A DNA stretch of 7,874 nucleotides from Frankiaceae bacterium (GCA_030840885.1 JAVEDQ010000158.1:1-7874); one strand, 5' to 3'; positions 1 to 6,970 are shown, counted from the first letter of the stretch. Program-made: numbers and translations. Notes: generated by a model from the letters alone, not told the origin.

Positions 1-2
1 GC

Positions 3-350
3 TCAGTTCTCGATCTCGAAGAAGGGGTCGAGGTGGCCGTCGGTGAGCCGGCGGCGGACCGGCAGGCTGGGCGAGCGCAGGACGAGGTGTACCCCGGCGC
101 TCGTGCACTTGCGCCGCAGCGCGACCAGGGTGCGCACCCCGGCCCGGCCCAGCGCGGTGACGCGGGAGACGTCCAGGACCAGTCGCGTGGGCGCGGGGTC
201 GAGCAGCGGGAAGACCCGGTCGCGGAAGGCGCCGACCGTCTCGGTGACGAGCTCGCCCTGCAACGCGGCCAGCACCTCGTCGGACGAGGCCTGGCGACCG
301 GCGGTCAGCAGGAGCAGCACTCGTCCATCGTTGCGGTGGCGAGCTGGCAA
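3..350 (-). CDS. STAS-domain protein (anti-sigma-factor antagonist-like)
   Basis: A complete 115-residue protein that is a single STAS domain, the fold of SpoIIAA/RsbV anti-sigma-factor antagonists. Visible elements are the strand and helix around residues 28-50 (LQGEL followed by an amphipathic helix), the core strand RLVLDVS at 56-62, the loop TALGRAGV at 65-72, the helix TLVALRR at 74-80, the strand VHLVLRS at 87-93 and a final LDPFFEIE. Family members bind anti-sigma kinases and are switched off by phosphorylation of a serine in a D-S-S-G loop. Here that loop reads G-R-A-G, so Ala70 replaces the phosphorylated serine. The only in-frame starts after the upstream stop are TTG at 350 and GTG at 320. 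Neither has a good Shine-Dalgarno, so the N-terminus is uncertain. It is divergent from a second STAS-like gene. Partner and sigma factor are unknown. Confidence 0.8.
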   Translation of the reverse strand: MPARHRNDGRVLLLLTAGRQASSDEVLAALQGELVTETVGAFRDRVFPLLDPAPTRLVLDVSRVTALGRAGVRTLVALRRKCTSAGVHLVLRSPSLPVRRRLTDGHLDPFFEIEN

Positions 351-365
351 ACCACTGGCGGCGCC

Positions 366-383
366 ATGACAGTTCTATGACTT
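366..383 (-). promoter_or_regulatory. Pho-box-like heptamer direct repeat, minus strand
   Basis: On the minus strand this reads AAGTCAT-AGAA-CTGTCAT: two heptamers 11 bases apart, the spacing used by dimers of OmpR/PhoB-family regulators. It lies just upstream of the minus-strand STAS gene. If it works like a Pho box, with the -10 about ten bases downstream, transcription would start near 344. That would favour GTG at 320 over TTG at 350 as the translation start. No convincing -10 hexamer is visible. Confidence 0.45.
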
Positions 384-419
384 CGCCTGGCGGCCATATG
401 ACTTCGTCGGGCGACTTCG
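376..419. repeat. Short direct repeats in the divergent STAS intergenic region
   Basis: The decamer TATGACTTCG occurs at 376-385 and again at 397-406, exactly 21 bases later, which is two helical turns. A third partial copy, GACTTCG, is at 413-419. The ATGACTT core is the reverse complement of AAGTCAT, so these look like extra minus-strand half-sites of the regulator that would bind 366-383. They may equally be degenerate duplications without function. Confidence 0.4.
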
Positions 420-443
420 CTGCGGACCCCACCCGTCGCCGAC

Positions 444-461
444 CTGTCATCCAACTGTCAT
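444..461 (+). promoter_or_regulatory. Pho-box-like direct repeat upstream of the signalling operon
   Basis: The sequence CTGTCATCCAACTGTCAT contains two identical heptamers separated by four bases, an 11-base period. It fits the enterobacterial PhoB box design (CTGTCAT, four bases, CTGTCAT-like) closely. It lies 46 bases before the ATG at 507. A start site placed as in Pho promoters would leave a short leader of about 20 bases carrying the AGGG Shine-Dalgarno. The adjacent response regulator at 887-1603 has a recognition helix very like that of PhoB, so autoregulation is a reasonable inference. No clear -10 hexamer is seen in the expected place (about 472-477). Confidence 0.5.
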
Positions 462-506
462 CGCGTTGCCGGGCACCTGCAGCACTTCCCGCGCAGGGTG
501 GACCCC

Positions 507-833
507 ATGGCACCGACAACTCTGTCTCCCCCACCTGCCGGTCGGGTCGCCACCACTGACGCCCCGTCCGGCCCCGCTCTCGAACTGACCGTCGCGGGTC
601 TGCTCGACGAAGACGCCGGTCGCGCCCTGCTCGGCGCCGTCGACGACGCCACCACCGACGGGTGGTGGCGCGTCGAGGTCGATCTCCGCTCCGTCTCCGG
701 CCACACCAGCCAGGGCGTCGCCGCGGTGACGAAGCTGTGCCGCACCGGCTCGCTGCTGCCCGGTGGCATCGGCTTCTCGGTGAGCGCCGGGGCGAGCCGC
801 GCGGCGCTGCTGGCTTCGCTGGCCGACGCCTGA
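507..833 (+). CDS. Small STAS-like protein
   Basis: A 108-residue protein with a disordered N-terminus rich in Pro, Thr and Ala (residues 1-23), followed by a probable STAS fold. The strand ALELTVAG is at 24-31, a helix at 34-50, the core strand WRVEVDL at 54-60, the loop at 65-71 (GHTSQGV), a helix at 71-79 and the strand GIGFSVSAG near 87-95. The loop aligned with the D-S-S-G phosphorylation motif reads T-S-Q-G, so Gln69 sits where the phosphoserine normally is. ATG at 507 is chosen over GTG at 498 because AGGG at 495-498 is correctly spaced for it. It precedes the two-component operon by 53 bases on the same strand and may be co-transcribed with it. The STAS assignment rests on strand and helix pattern rather than strong motifs. 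Confidence 0.6.
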   Translation: MAPTTLSPPPAGRVATTDAPSGPALELTVAGLLDEDAGRALLGAVDDATTDGWWRVEVDLRSVSGHTSQGVAAVTKLCRTGSLLPGGIGFSVSAGASRAALLASLADA

Positions 834-886
834 CTGTGGTCATCGGCTCGCTCGCACGGGGCCCCGCTTTACGCCACGATGACGGC

Positions 887-1599
<713 letters not shown>

Positions 1600-1603
<4 letters not shown>

Positions 1604-3036
1604 AGCGGCGCGGGCGCTGGGGTCTGCGTGGCCGGCTGACCGCCTCCTTCGCACTCGGGGCGCTGCTGCTCTCGGCCGCGCTGGCAGCGGCGTCGTTCAC
1701 GGCCACTCGCAGCTACCTGCTCTCGCAGCGGGAGACCAGCGCCGTCGACCGGACCCTGGCGCAGGGGCAGACCCTCGCCGACGGACTGCGCAGCACCGGC
1801 GCCGAGCCCGGCGACCTGCTCGACGGGCTGCGTGCCGCACCCGACGCCCGCCTGCTGCTGCATCTCGACGGCCGCTGGTACGGCGCGGACGTCGGTGAGG
1901 TGCAGCCCGTCCCCGCGCAGCTCGGACGCGAGGTGGAGGCCGGGCACGCCTCCCGGCAGCGGGTCGAGGTGGCCGGGTCGCACCAGCTCATCGTCGGAGT
2001 GCCGCTCGAGGGCCGCAACGCCCAGCTCTACGAGGTCTTCTCGCTCGACGAGCTCGACGGCACCCTGCGCCGGACCAGCCGCGCGCTCGCCCTGATCGCC
2101 CTGCTGACGACCGCGGTCGGTGCCGCTGTCGGCTGGGCGACGAGCCGGCGGCTGCTGCGCCCGCTGTCGGACGTCATCACGACCAGCCGCTCGATCGCCG
2201 ACGGCCGGCTCTCCGCCCGGCTGCCGGATTCCCGGGACCCCGACGTCGCTCCGTTCGTGGAGTCGTTCAACGCCATGACCCAGGCGCTGCAGGACCGGAT
2301 CGACCGCGACGCCCGGTTCGCGGCTGACGTGAGCCATGAGCTGCGGTCGCCGTTGACGACGCTGTCGGCGGCTCTGTCGGTGCTGCGCGGACGCCGCGAC
2401 GAGCTCGGCGGACGCGGCCGGGCGGCACTCGACCTGCTGGGCAACGAGGTCGACCGCTTCGCCGTGCTCGTCCAGGACCTGCTCGAGATCAGCCGGCTCG
2501 ACGCCGGTCACCCCTTCGACCGCGAGCCGGTAGGACTGGCCCGGCTCGTCCTCACCTCCCCGTCCCTGGCCCGGCTGCCCGACGTCGCGGTCGAGGTCGA
2601 CGCATCGGTCGCCGGCGTGACGGTCGCCGGTGACAAGCGCCGCCTGGAGCGGGTGCTCGCCAACCTGCTCCAGAACGCCGTCCGCTACGGCGGCGGGGTC
2701 ACCGCGGTCCGGGTGACGCCGGGACCCGACACTCGGCCGGACGGCACGCCGACGTGCGTGCTGGTCGCCGTGGAGGACAGCGGACCAGGCGTGCCACCCG
2801 AGGACCGCGACCGCATCTTCGAGCGCTTCAGCCGCGGGTCCGGGGGCGACCGGGACGGCACCCGCGGGGTCGGCCTCGGACTGGCCCTGGTGCGCGACCT
2901 CGTCGCCGCCCACGGCGGCGAGGTGTGGGTCGAGGACCGGCCCGGTGGTGGTGCCCGGTTCGTCGTGGCGCTGCCGGCCCTCGGTGTCGATCAGGACGAG
3001 CCGGTCCCGCAACCGGTGCGGACGGCCCCGCCATGA
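1600..3036 (+). CDS. HAMP-domain sensor histidine kinase
   Basis: A 478-residue membrane histidine kinase that should phosphorylate the upstream response regulator. Order of parts: short basic N-terminus, first membrane helix (about 13-35), an extracytoplasmic sensor region of about 125 residues (36-161), second membrane helix (about 162-180), HAMP linker (181-233), HisKA dimerisation domain with phosphoacceptor His246 in SHELRSP, and a HATPase_c domain (about 340-462). ATP-site motifs are complete: N box LANLLQNA (N359), G1 DSGPG (393-397), F box IFERFSR and G2 GVGLGL (423-428). The last 18 residues form a Pro-rich tail. The GTG start overlaps the regulator stop by four bases, and the stop overlaps the lipoprotein start in ATGA, so the three genes are translationally coupled. 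The sensor region resembles no ligand-binding domain I can name; a cell-envelope signal is plausible because of the lipoprotein partner. Confidence 0.94.
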
Positions 3037-3647
3037 GACGCGTCAGGCGTGCGAAGCTGCTGTGGCTCGTCGGGCTCGTCGGGCTCGTGGTTCTCGGCGG
3101 CTGCGGGGTCGGGGTGCAGGACGCACCGACCGCCGTCGACTCCCAGGTAGCAGCCGCCGACCGCCCGCCGCCTCCCAACGGCACGGCCTCGGTGCTGTAC
3201 TTCGCCCGCGGGGACCGGCTGTCCCCCGTGCTGCGCCGGACCTCGCCGGACGAGCGTTCGCGGTTGTCTGCCCTGCTCGCCGGAGTGACCCCCGAGGAAG
3301 CCGCCCGCGGGGTCCGCAACGCTCTGCCGGCCAGCATCGAACTCCGCGATGTCCGCCGCGACGGGACACTGCTCACCGTCGACGTGCACGGCGACCTCGG
3401 TGAGGCCACGGCCGGTGAGCAGACCCTCGCGGTGGCCCAGCTCGTCTTCACCGCGACCGAGCCGACGGTCGGGCTGTCCCCGCCGACGGTCGTCCGGCTG
3501 CTCGTGGACGGCTCTGCGGTGGAGGTGCCGCGCGCCGACGGCACGCTCACCGGCAACGACCTCGACCGCGCCGACTTCCCGGCAGTGGCCGTGGCGAAGC
3601 CGGCGCCGCCCGCGGTTCAGTCGCCCTCGGCCTCCCCGACGCCGTAG
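3033..3647 (+). CDS. GerMN-domain lipoprotein
   Basis: A 204-residue predicted lipoprotein. The N-terminus has basic residues (MRRVRRAK), a hydrophobic stretch (9-21) and a lipobox LGGC, with Cys24 as the lipidated residue. It should therefore be anchored on the outer face of the membrane. Residues about 52-168 match the GerMN pattern: strand ASVLYFARGDRLSPVLR, helix SRLSALLAGVTPEEAARGVRNALP, strand TLLTVDVHGD and helix AVAQLVFTAT, then VVRLLVDG. The C-terminal 16 residues are Pro/Ser/Ala-rich. The ATG overlaps the kinase stop (ATGA). A GerMN lipoprotein beside a kinase recalls LpqB next to MtrAB, but this one lacks the large propeller region of LpqB; CseA beside CseBC is another parallel. 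The likely role is to modulate the sensor domain of the kinase. Confidence 0.85.
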   Translation: MRRVRRAKLLWLVGLVGLVVLGGCGVGVQDAPTAVDSQVAAADRPPPPNGTASVLYFARGDRLSPVLRRTSPDERSRLSALLAGVTPEEAARGVRNALPASIELRDVRRDGTLLTVDVHGDLGEATAGEQTLAVAQLVFTATEPTVGLSPPTVVRLLVDGSAVEVPRADGTLTGNDLDRADFPAVAVAKPAPPAVQSPSASPTP

Positions 3648-3673
3648 GCGGTGCCGGACAGCAAACGGATAGG

Positions 3674-3709
3674 GAGGGTGACGAGCTCTTCCGGCCCGTG
3701 CGGACCCTC
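3674..3709. terminator. Weak stem-loop between convergent genes
   Basis: In the 69-base gap between the convergent lipoprotein and ArsR-SRPBCC genes, GAGGGT at 3674-3679 can pair with ACCCTC at 3704-3709. A small CCG/CGG stem (3691-3693 with 3701-3703) sits just inside the distal arm. There is no T-tract and the loop is long, so a bidirectional terminator role is only a possibility. Nothing else is recognisable in this gap. Confidence 0.2.
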
Positions 3710-3716
3710 GCCGTCG

Positions 3717-4580
3717 TCAGCGGGGGTCGTTGCGTGCCATCTGCTCGGCGGCGAGTTCCGCGTGCATCTCCCACGGCGCCTGCGGCAGGACGACGCCGGT
3801 CTCGAGCAGCGTCTTGAGGTTGGACATCACCGAAGCCCAGCCGATGGCCGCGGCCTCGAGGTCACCGGCGCTCGGGAGCAATCTGTGCGTGACCGTCAGC
3901 TCGACGATGTCGTGGTGGGGCCGGAGCTCGAACGTCACCACCGACGGCTCCACGGCTGACTCACCCACCTCAGCCGGCGCGCCTGACGAATCGGGCGAGT
4001 CGAAGGTGATGGCCAGGCGGCGTGGACGGTCGCTCTCCAGCACCGTGCCGACGACATCCCGGATGCCGGAACCGTCGACCCGGACGTGCTCCCATCTCGA
4101 CCCGACCTGCCAGTCCGAGTGGTTGGCGTGTCCCCAGAAGGCAGCGGTGAGGTCGGCATCGGTGAGGCTGTCCCAGACCTGCTCCGCGCTCGCTCGGATG
4201 TAGGTGACGTAGCGGAACGAAGGACGGTCATCGTCCGGCCCGAGAGGGTTCGTCGTCATCTGGGAGTCCTCCGCATCGCGTCTGATCTGGGACAGCGCGC
4301 GCAGCCGCGGCTGCGCGAACTGATCGATCCACCGCTCGGTGATCTCGTGCAGCGGAACGGGGTTGAGGTAGTGCAGCTTCTGGCGGCCCTGCCACACGAC
4401 GGTCACGAGGTTGGCGTCCTCGAGCACCCCGAGGTGTTGCGTCGCCGACTGGCGCGCCATGTCCAGCCCGGCGACCAGCTCGCCGAGGGTGCGGCCGTCC
4501 TTCTCGCGCAGCAGGTCCAGCAGCCGACGGCGGTTGGGGTCGGCCAGCGCCCGGAACGCGTCGACTTCCGGTACGGCCAC
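3717..4580 (-). CDS. ArsR-family regulator fused to SRPBCC/AHSA1 domain
   Basis: A 287-residue single-chain fusion. Residues 1-100 are an ArsR-type winged helix: FRALADPNRRRLLDLL near the start, the helix-turn-helix at about 35-59 (TLGELVAGLDMARQSATQHLGVLEDANLV) and the wing GRQKLHYLNPVPL. No metal-binding cysteines are present, so a metal sensor is unlikely. After a linker, residues about 121-262 form an SRPBCC/AHSA1 domain (FRYVTYIRASAEQVWDSLTDADLTAAFWG, later a C-terminal helix with GWASVMSNLKTLLE), a hydrophobic ligand-binding fold. In many bacteria these are two adjacent genes. GTG at 4580 is preferred over TTG at 4616 because the promoter motifs place transcription start at 4580 and an operator occupies the intervening bases. 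Probable role: a repressor of its own gene whose DNA binding may respond to a small ligand. It follows the Nudix gene on the same strand and converges with the lipoprotein gene. Confidence 0.85.
   Translation of the reverse strand: MAVPEVDAFRALADPNRRRLLDLLREKDGRTLGELVAGLDMARQSATQHLGVLEDANLVTVVWQGRQKLHYLNPVPLHEITERWIDQFAQPRLRALSQIRRDAEDSQMTTNPLGPDDDRPSFRYVTYIRASAEQVWDSLTDADLTAAFWGHANHSDWQVGSRWEHVRVDGSGIRDVVGTVLESDRPRRLAITFDSPDSSGAPAEVGESAVEPSVVTFELRPHHDIVELTVTHRLLPSAGDLEAAAIGWASVMSNLKTLLETGVVLPQAPWEMHAELAAEQMARNDPR
4257..4272 (-). promoter_or_regulatory. Internal Shine-Dalgarno and ATG at the ArsR/SRPBCC boundary
   Basis: Within the fusion gene, minus-strand GGAGGA (4272-4267) stands seven bases before an in-frame ATG (4259-4257, Met108). 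This is the best ribosome-binding site on the minus strand of the window, and it sits exactly at the linker between the two domains. It could allow a separate SRPBCC protein of 180 residues to be made, or be a relic of two formerly separate overlapping genes. Confidence 0.5.
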
Positions 4581-4583
4581 GCG

Positions 4584-4615
4584 TGCATCATGCAGGCATC
4601 CACCTGCATGATGCA
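4584..4615. promoter_or_regulatory. Double palindromic operator of the ArsR-SRPBCC gene
   Basis: Bases 4584-4596 and 4603-4615 are a perfect 13-bp inverted repeat around a 6-base spacer. Each arm also contains an 11-bp palindrome of the form TGCAT-N-ATGCA, at 4584-4594 and 4605-4615. Their centres (4589 and 4610) are 21 bases apart, two helical turns, so two dimers would bind the same face. The site lies directly before the GTG start of the winged-helix fusion, which makes autoregulation the simplest reading. Confidence 0.7.
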
Positions 4616-4616
4616 A
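4587..4616 (-). promoter_or_regulatory. Predicted promoter for leaderless ArsR-SRPBCC transcript
   Basis: On the minus strand TTGCAT (4616-4611) and CATGAT (4592-4587) are 18 bases apart and match the -35 and -10 consensus at 3/6 and 4/6 positions. The -10 ends six bases before GTG at 4580, the usual distance for a leaderless actinobacterial transcript beginning at the start codon. No Shine-Dalgarno precedes that GTG. Each palindromic operator covers one of the two hexamers, so repressor binding would block polymerase. Confidence 0.5.
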
Positions 4617-4620
4617 CCCG

Positions 4621-5127
4621 TCATTCGCGCAGCGTCAGGGTGCAATTCGTCGGAGGCTGCCAGTGGGCCACGTGCTCCAGCGCCAGAGCGGCCTCTCGGG
4701 TGAGCGGAGGGAGGTCGTCGAGGGCGAACCAGCCCACGGCGAGGATCTCCAGCGACTGCCGCCGGGCCCGGGAGGCCGGGTCGTCGAAGGCAACGACGAA
4801 GACGGTGTCGATGTGCCGGGCCCACGGCTGCTGGTACTGCGCCACCTGGTCGCCGGCCTGCACCGGGAGGTCGAGGCCGACCTCCTCACGCAGCTCGCGC
4901 CGGGCACCGTCGGCGCCGCTCTCGTGCGACTTCTGGAAGCCGCCCGGCAACCCCCACTGCGACGGGGTGCGCAACCGCTGCCGTACCAGCAGCACCTCGT
5001 CCGCGCGACGGACGGCGACGACGTTGCCGAGCGTGAACGTCGGCTGCGTGAGCCGGGCGGCCAGGCGGTACAGGCGAAGCCAGGCTGCGGTCGCGCGCCC
5101 CAACCCGGAAGAGGTGTCCGCGGCCAC
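4621..5127 (-). CDS. Nudix hydrolase
   Basis: A 168-residue Nudix-family pyrophosphohydrolase, which hydrolyses nucleoside diphosphates linked to another group (X). The Nudix box is complete at residues 63-85: G63, E69, then R77-E78-L79-R80-E81-E82 and G84, following LPGGF. These Glu residues bind the catalytic divalent metal. The strand before it (VVAVRRADEVLLVRQR) and the later GWFALDDLPPL are typical of the fold. The exact substrate cannot be told from the box. GTG at 5127 is the start; it has no strong Shine-Dalgarno, but a TAGCCT hexamer ends seven bases upstream, which suggests a leaderless transcript. The stop is 40 bases before the start of the ArsR-SRPBCC gene on the same strand, so read-through into that gene is possible. 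Confidence 0.92.
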   Translation of the reverse strand: MAADTSSGLGRATAAWLRLYRLAARLTQPTFTLGNVVAVRRADEVLLVRQRLRTPSQWGLPGGFQKSHESGADGARRELREEVGLDLPVQAGDQVAQYQQPWARHIDTVFVVAFDDPASRARRQSLEILAVGWFALDDLPPLTREAALALEHVAHWQPPTNCTLTLRE

Positions 5128-5134
5128 CCCCGTG

Positions 5135-5140
5135 AGGCTA
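5135..5140 (-). promoter_or_regulatory. Candidate -10 of a leaderless Nudix promoter
   Basis: Minus-strand TAGCCT (5140-5135) fits the actinobacterial TANNNT -10 pattern and ends seven bases before the GTG at 5127. No matching -35 is evident at 17-18 bases upstream. Confidence 0.4.
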
Positions 5141-5213
5141 ACGGACCGGGCCTTTGACGCACCGAGGTGCCGAGAGGCAGGTCACGTTGACCGCAGGCCC
5201 GGCCGACCTGACG

Positions 5214-5248
5214 ATGACATCGTTTGGTGTTACACCAAGTCACGTCAT
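5214..5248. promoter_or_regulatory. 35-bp dyad with 15-bp perfect palindrome
   Basis: The core TTGGTGT-T-ACACCAA (5224-5238) is a perfect palindrome around base 5231. An outer pair, ATGAC at 5214-5218 and GTCAT at 5244-5248, is symmetric about the same base. It lies in the 159-base divergent gap between the Nudix gene and the 73-residue gene, in a locally AT-richer patch. A weak plus-strand promoter can be drawn with TTGACC (5187-5192) and GACGAT (5210-5215), which would put the dyad across the -10 and start site. Features fit an operator for a dimeric repressor, whose identity is unknown. Confidence 0.55.
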
Positions 5249-5286
5249 GAGCGTCCGTCACCGCGGACCGTCGAGAGGAGACCTCC

Positions 5287-5508
5287 GTGTCGCAACGGCT
5301 CGTCGATCTGCTGGCCGCGATCCGCGGCGAGCAGGACCCCGAGGTCCGGGCCCGGGCTGCCGTCCTGCTCCTGCACGACCTCACCTGCATGCGCACGACG
5401 GCGCAGGAGACGCTGGACGAGGCGCTCGCGCAGTTGCGCCGGCGCGGCACGGACGAGCAGTACATCGGCACGCTCCTCCGGCTTCCCGCCGGGGCCTCGC
5501 TGCACTGA
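5287..5508 (+). CDS. Small protein of uncertain function, possibly HTH-derived
   Basis: A 73-residue, mostly helical protein. It starts at GTG 5287 with a good Shine-Dalgarno (AGGAG, 5276-5280, six bases before). Residues 1-14 and 17-31 form two helices (LVDLLAAIRGE; DPEVRARAAVLLLHDL), residues 36-54 a long charged helix (TTAQETLDEALAQLRRR), and then GTDEQYIGTLLRLPAG. The pattern resembles small actinobacterial proteins that end in a sigma-region-4-like helix-turn-helix (typically GxSYxxIAxxLGxSR), but here that end is short and poorly conserved, so DNA binding is doubtful. I do not recognise a specific family. The gene stands downstream of the palindrome at 5214-5248. A stem-loop directly follows its stop, so it may be transcribed alone. 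Confidence 0.6.
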   Translation: MSQRLVDLLAAIRGEQDPEVRARAAVLLLHDLTCMRTTAQETLDEALAQLRRRGTDEQYIGTLLRLPAGASLH

Positions 5509-5521
5509 GCCGGGGTCCGGC
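5509..5521 (+). terminator. GC hairpin immediately after the small gene
   Basis: GCCGG (5509-5513), loop GGT, CCGGC (5517-5521) forms a five-pair stem directly after the stop codon. There is no T-tract, so it is at best a weak or factor-assisted terminator, or a 3'-end stabiliser. Confidence 0.25.
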
Positions 5522-5566
5522 GGCGCCGATAGGTCCGTTCCGGCGTCCCGGGAAGTCTGGTCGGCC

Positions 5567-5572
5567 TAGGCT
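5567..5572 (+). promoter_or_regulatory. Candidate -10 for the antiporter gene
   Basis: TAGGCT fits TANNNT and would place transcription start near A5579. That leaves a leader of about 20 bases containing the AGGCGG ribosome-binding site (5588-5593) before GTG 5599. No clear -35 is seen. Confidence 0.35.
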
Positions 5573-5598
5573 GCGGCGACATCAGACAGGCGGTGGCA

Positions 5599-6933
5599 GT
5601 GCACAGCAAACCTGACGGCACGACCGATGCGGTGACCGAGGTCCGCGGGCTCGCTTCGTCAGGTTCCCTGTTCCGCCGCGGTTCCTGGACCGAGGACAAC
5701 CGCGTCGCCGCCGTCCTGCGCAAGGAGACGATCGGCGGCCTGCTGCTGCTGGTCGGCAGCCTCGTCGCACTCGTCTGGTCGAATTCGCCGTGGTCCGCGG
5801 CCTACCAGGACCTGCGGGACACGACCGTCGGTCCGGGCGCGCTGCACCTCGACCTGAGCCTCGCGACGTGGGCCGCCGACGGCCTGCTCGCCATCTTTTT
5901 CTTCGTCGCGGGTCTGGAGCTGAAGCGCGAGTTCGTCGCCGGTGACCTGCGGGACCCGCGCCGGGCCGCGCTCCCCGTCTGCGCCGCGGTCGGAGGGGTT
6001 CTCGTCCCGGCGCTGACCTACGTTGCGGTGACCGCCGCGTCGGGTGCTCCGACCAGCGGCTGGGCCATCCCCACCGCCACCGACATCGCCTTCGCCCTCG
6101 CGGTGCTCGCGGTGATCGGCAGCTTCCTTCCGGCGGCGATGCGGACCTTCCTGCTGACGCTTGCGGTCGTCGACGACCTGCTCGCCATCACGATCATCGC
6201 GTTGTTCTACACCAACGAGCTGAAGCCGATCCCGCTGCTGCTCGCGCTCGTGCCACTCGGCCTGTTCACCCTGCTCGTCCAGCGCCACATCCGCAGCTGG
6301 TGGCTGCTGCTGCCGTTGGCCGTCGTCGTCTGGGCGCTGGTACACGCCTCGGGCGTCCACGCCACCGTCGCCGGGGTGCTGCTCGGCTTCGCCGTCCCGG
6401 TGCAGCGCGGCATCCCGGGCGACGGCCCCGGGCTCGCCGAGCACTTCGAGCACTGGTGGCGGCCCATCTCGTCGGGCTTCGCGGTGCCGGTGTTCGCCTT
6501 CTTCTCCGCCGGGGTGGGCATCGGCGGCCTGACCGGGCTCACCAGATCGCTGGCGGACCCGGTCGCGATCGGCATCGTCGTCGGCCTGGTGGTCGGCAAG
6601 CCCGTCGGCATCCTCGTTGCGACCTCGCTCGTCTCGCGCTTCACCCGAGCGCACCTGTCCGACGACCTGGCCTGGATCGACGTCGTCGGCCTCGCCGTAC
6701 TGGCCGGGATCGGCTTCACCGTTTCGTTGCTGATCGGTGAGCTCGCCTTCGGTGCCGGCAGCGCGCTCGACGACCACGTCAAGGTCGCCGTGCTCACCGG
6801 CTCCGTCGTGGCCGCACTGCTCGCCGCGGTGCTGCTGCGCATCCGCAACCGCGTCTACCGCCGCATCTGCGAATCGGAGGCGGTCGACACCGACGCCCAC
6901 GGAATACCTGCCGTCTACCGACGGTCGGAGTAG
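5599..6933 (+). CDS. nhaA: Na+/H+ antiporter NhaA
   Basis: A 444-residue inner-membrane antiporter that exports Na+ (or Li+) in exchange for H+, supporting pH and sodium homeostasis. It has about twelve hydrophobic segments starting near residue 44. NhaA hallmarks are all present: [13 protein letters not shown] (100-112), the unwound-helix motif [10 protein letters not shown] with T161/D162, the cation-binding pair D192/D193 in VVDDLLAI, and K334 in VGKPVGI, corresponding to E. coli T132/D133, D163/D164 and K300. It is longer than the E. coli protein (388 residues) because of a polar N-terminus of about 40 residues and a C-terminal tail of about 30. GTG at 5599 is chosen because AGGCGG at 5588-5593 is five bases upstream; GTG at 5593 would be too close to it. 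A GC hairpin follows the stop, then the molybdoprotein gene, so co-transcription is possible but functional linkage is not obvious. Confidence 0.95.
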   Translation: MHSKPDGTTDAVTEVRGLASSGSLFRRGSWTEDNRVAAVLRKETIGGLLLLVGSLVALVWSNSPWSAAYQDLRDTTVGPGALHLDLSLATWAADGLLAIFFFVAGLELKREFVAGDLRDPRRAALPVCAAVGGVLVPALTYVAVTAASGAPTSGWAIPTATDIAFALAVLAVIGSFLPAAMRTFLLTLAVVDDLLAITIIALFYTNELKPIPLLLALVPLGLFTLLVQRHIRSWWLLLPLAVVVWALVHASGVHATVAGVLLGFAVPVQRGIPGDGPGLAEHFEHWWRPISSGFAVPVFAFFSAGVGIGGLTGLTRSLADPVAIGIVVGLVVGKPVGILVATSLVSRFTRAHLSDDLAWIDVVGLAVLAGIGFTVSLLIGELAFGAGSALDDHVKVAVLTGSVVAALLAAVLLRIRNRVYRRICESEAVDTDAHGIPAVYRRSE

Positions 6934-6949
6934 GCGGCGACCAGCCGCC
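6933..6949 (+). terminator. GC stem-loop after nhaA
   Basis: GGCGGC (6933-6938), loop GACCA, GCCGCC (6944-6949) forms a perfect six-pair all-GC stem beginning at the last base of the nhaA stop codon. No T-tract follows and the next gene's Shine-Dalgarno starts ten bases later. It may attenuate read-through or protect the upstream mRNA end rather than fully terminate. Confidence 0.35.
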
Positions 6950-6970
6950 GCAGCGCACAGGAGGTCGGAC

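Noticed and set aside
444..461. Reading the CTGTCAT pair as the start of a CRISPR or iteron array
   Set aside because: There are only two perfect copies with a four-base gap, no further regular spacing, and no cas or replication genes nearby.
857..866. CGGGGCCCCG palindrome before the response regulator, considered as a terminator or operator
   Set aside because: It has no loop for a hairpin, no T-tract, and self-complementary GC runs of this size are common in DNA this GC-rich.
662..886. A 75-residue N-terminal extension of the response regulator
   Set aside because: The extension overlaps the STAS-like gene in another frame, is Arg-rich without domain content, and the receiver fold begins at the ATG at 887.
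4581..4616. TTG 4616 as start of the ArsR-SRPBCC protein
   Set aside because: The extra 12 residues are encoded by the palindromic operator itself, and promoter spacing points to GTG 4580.
5224..5238. DasR-type operator (TGGTCTAGACCA-like)
   Set aside because: The palindrome is odd-length, centred on a single T, and its inner bases differ from the DasR consensus, so only the TGG/CCA ends agree.
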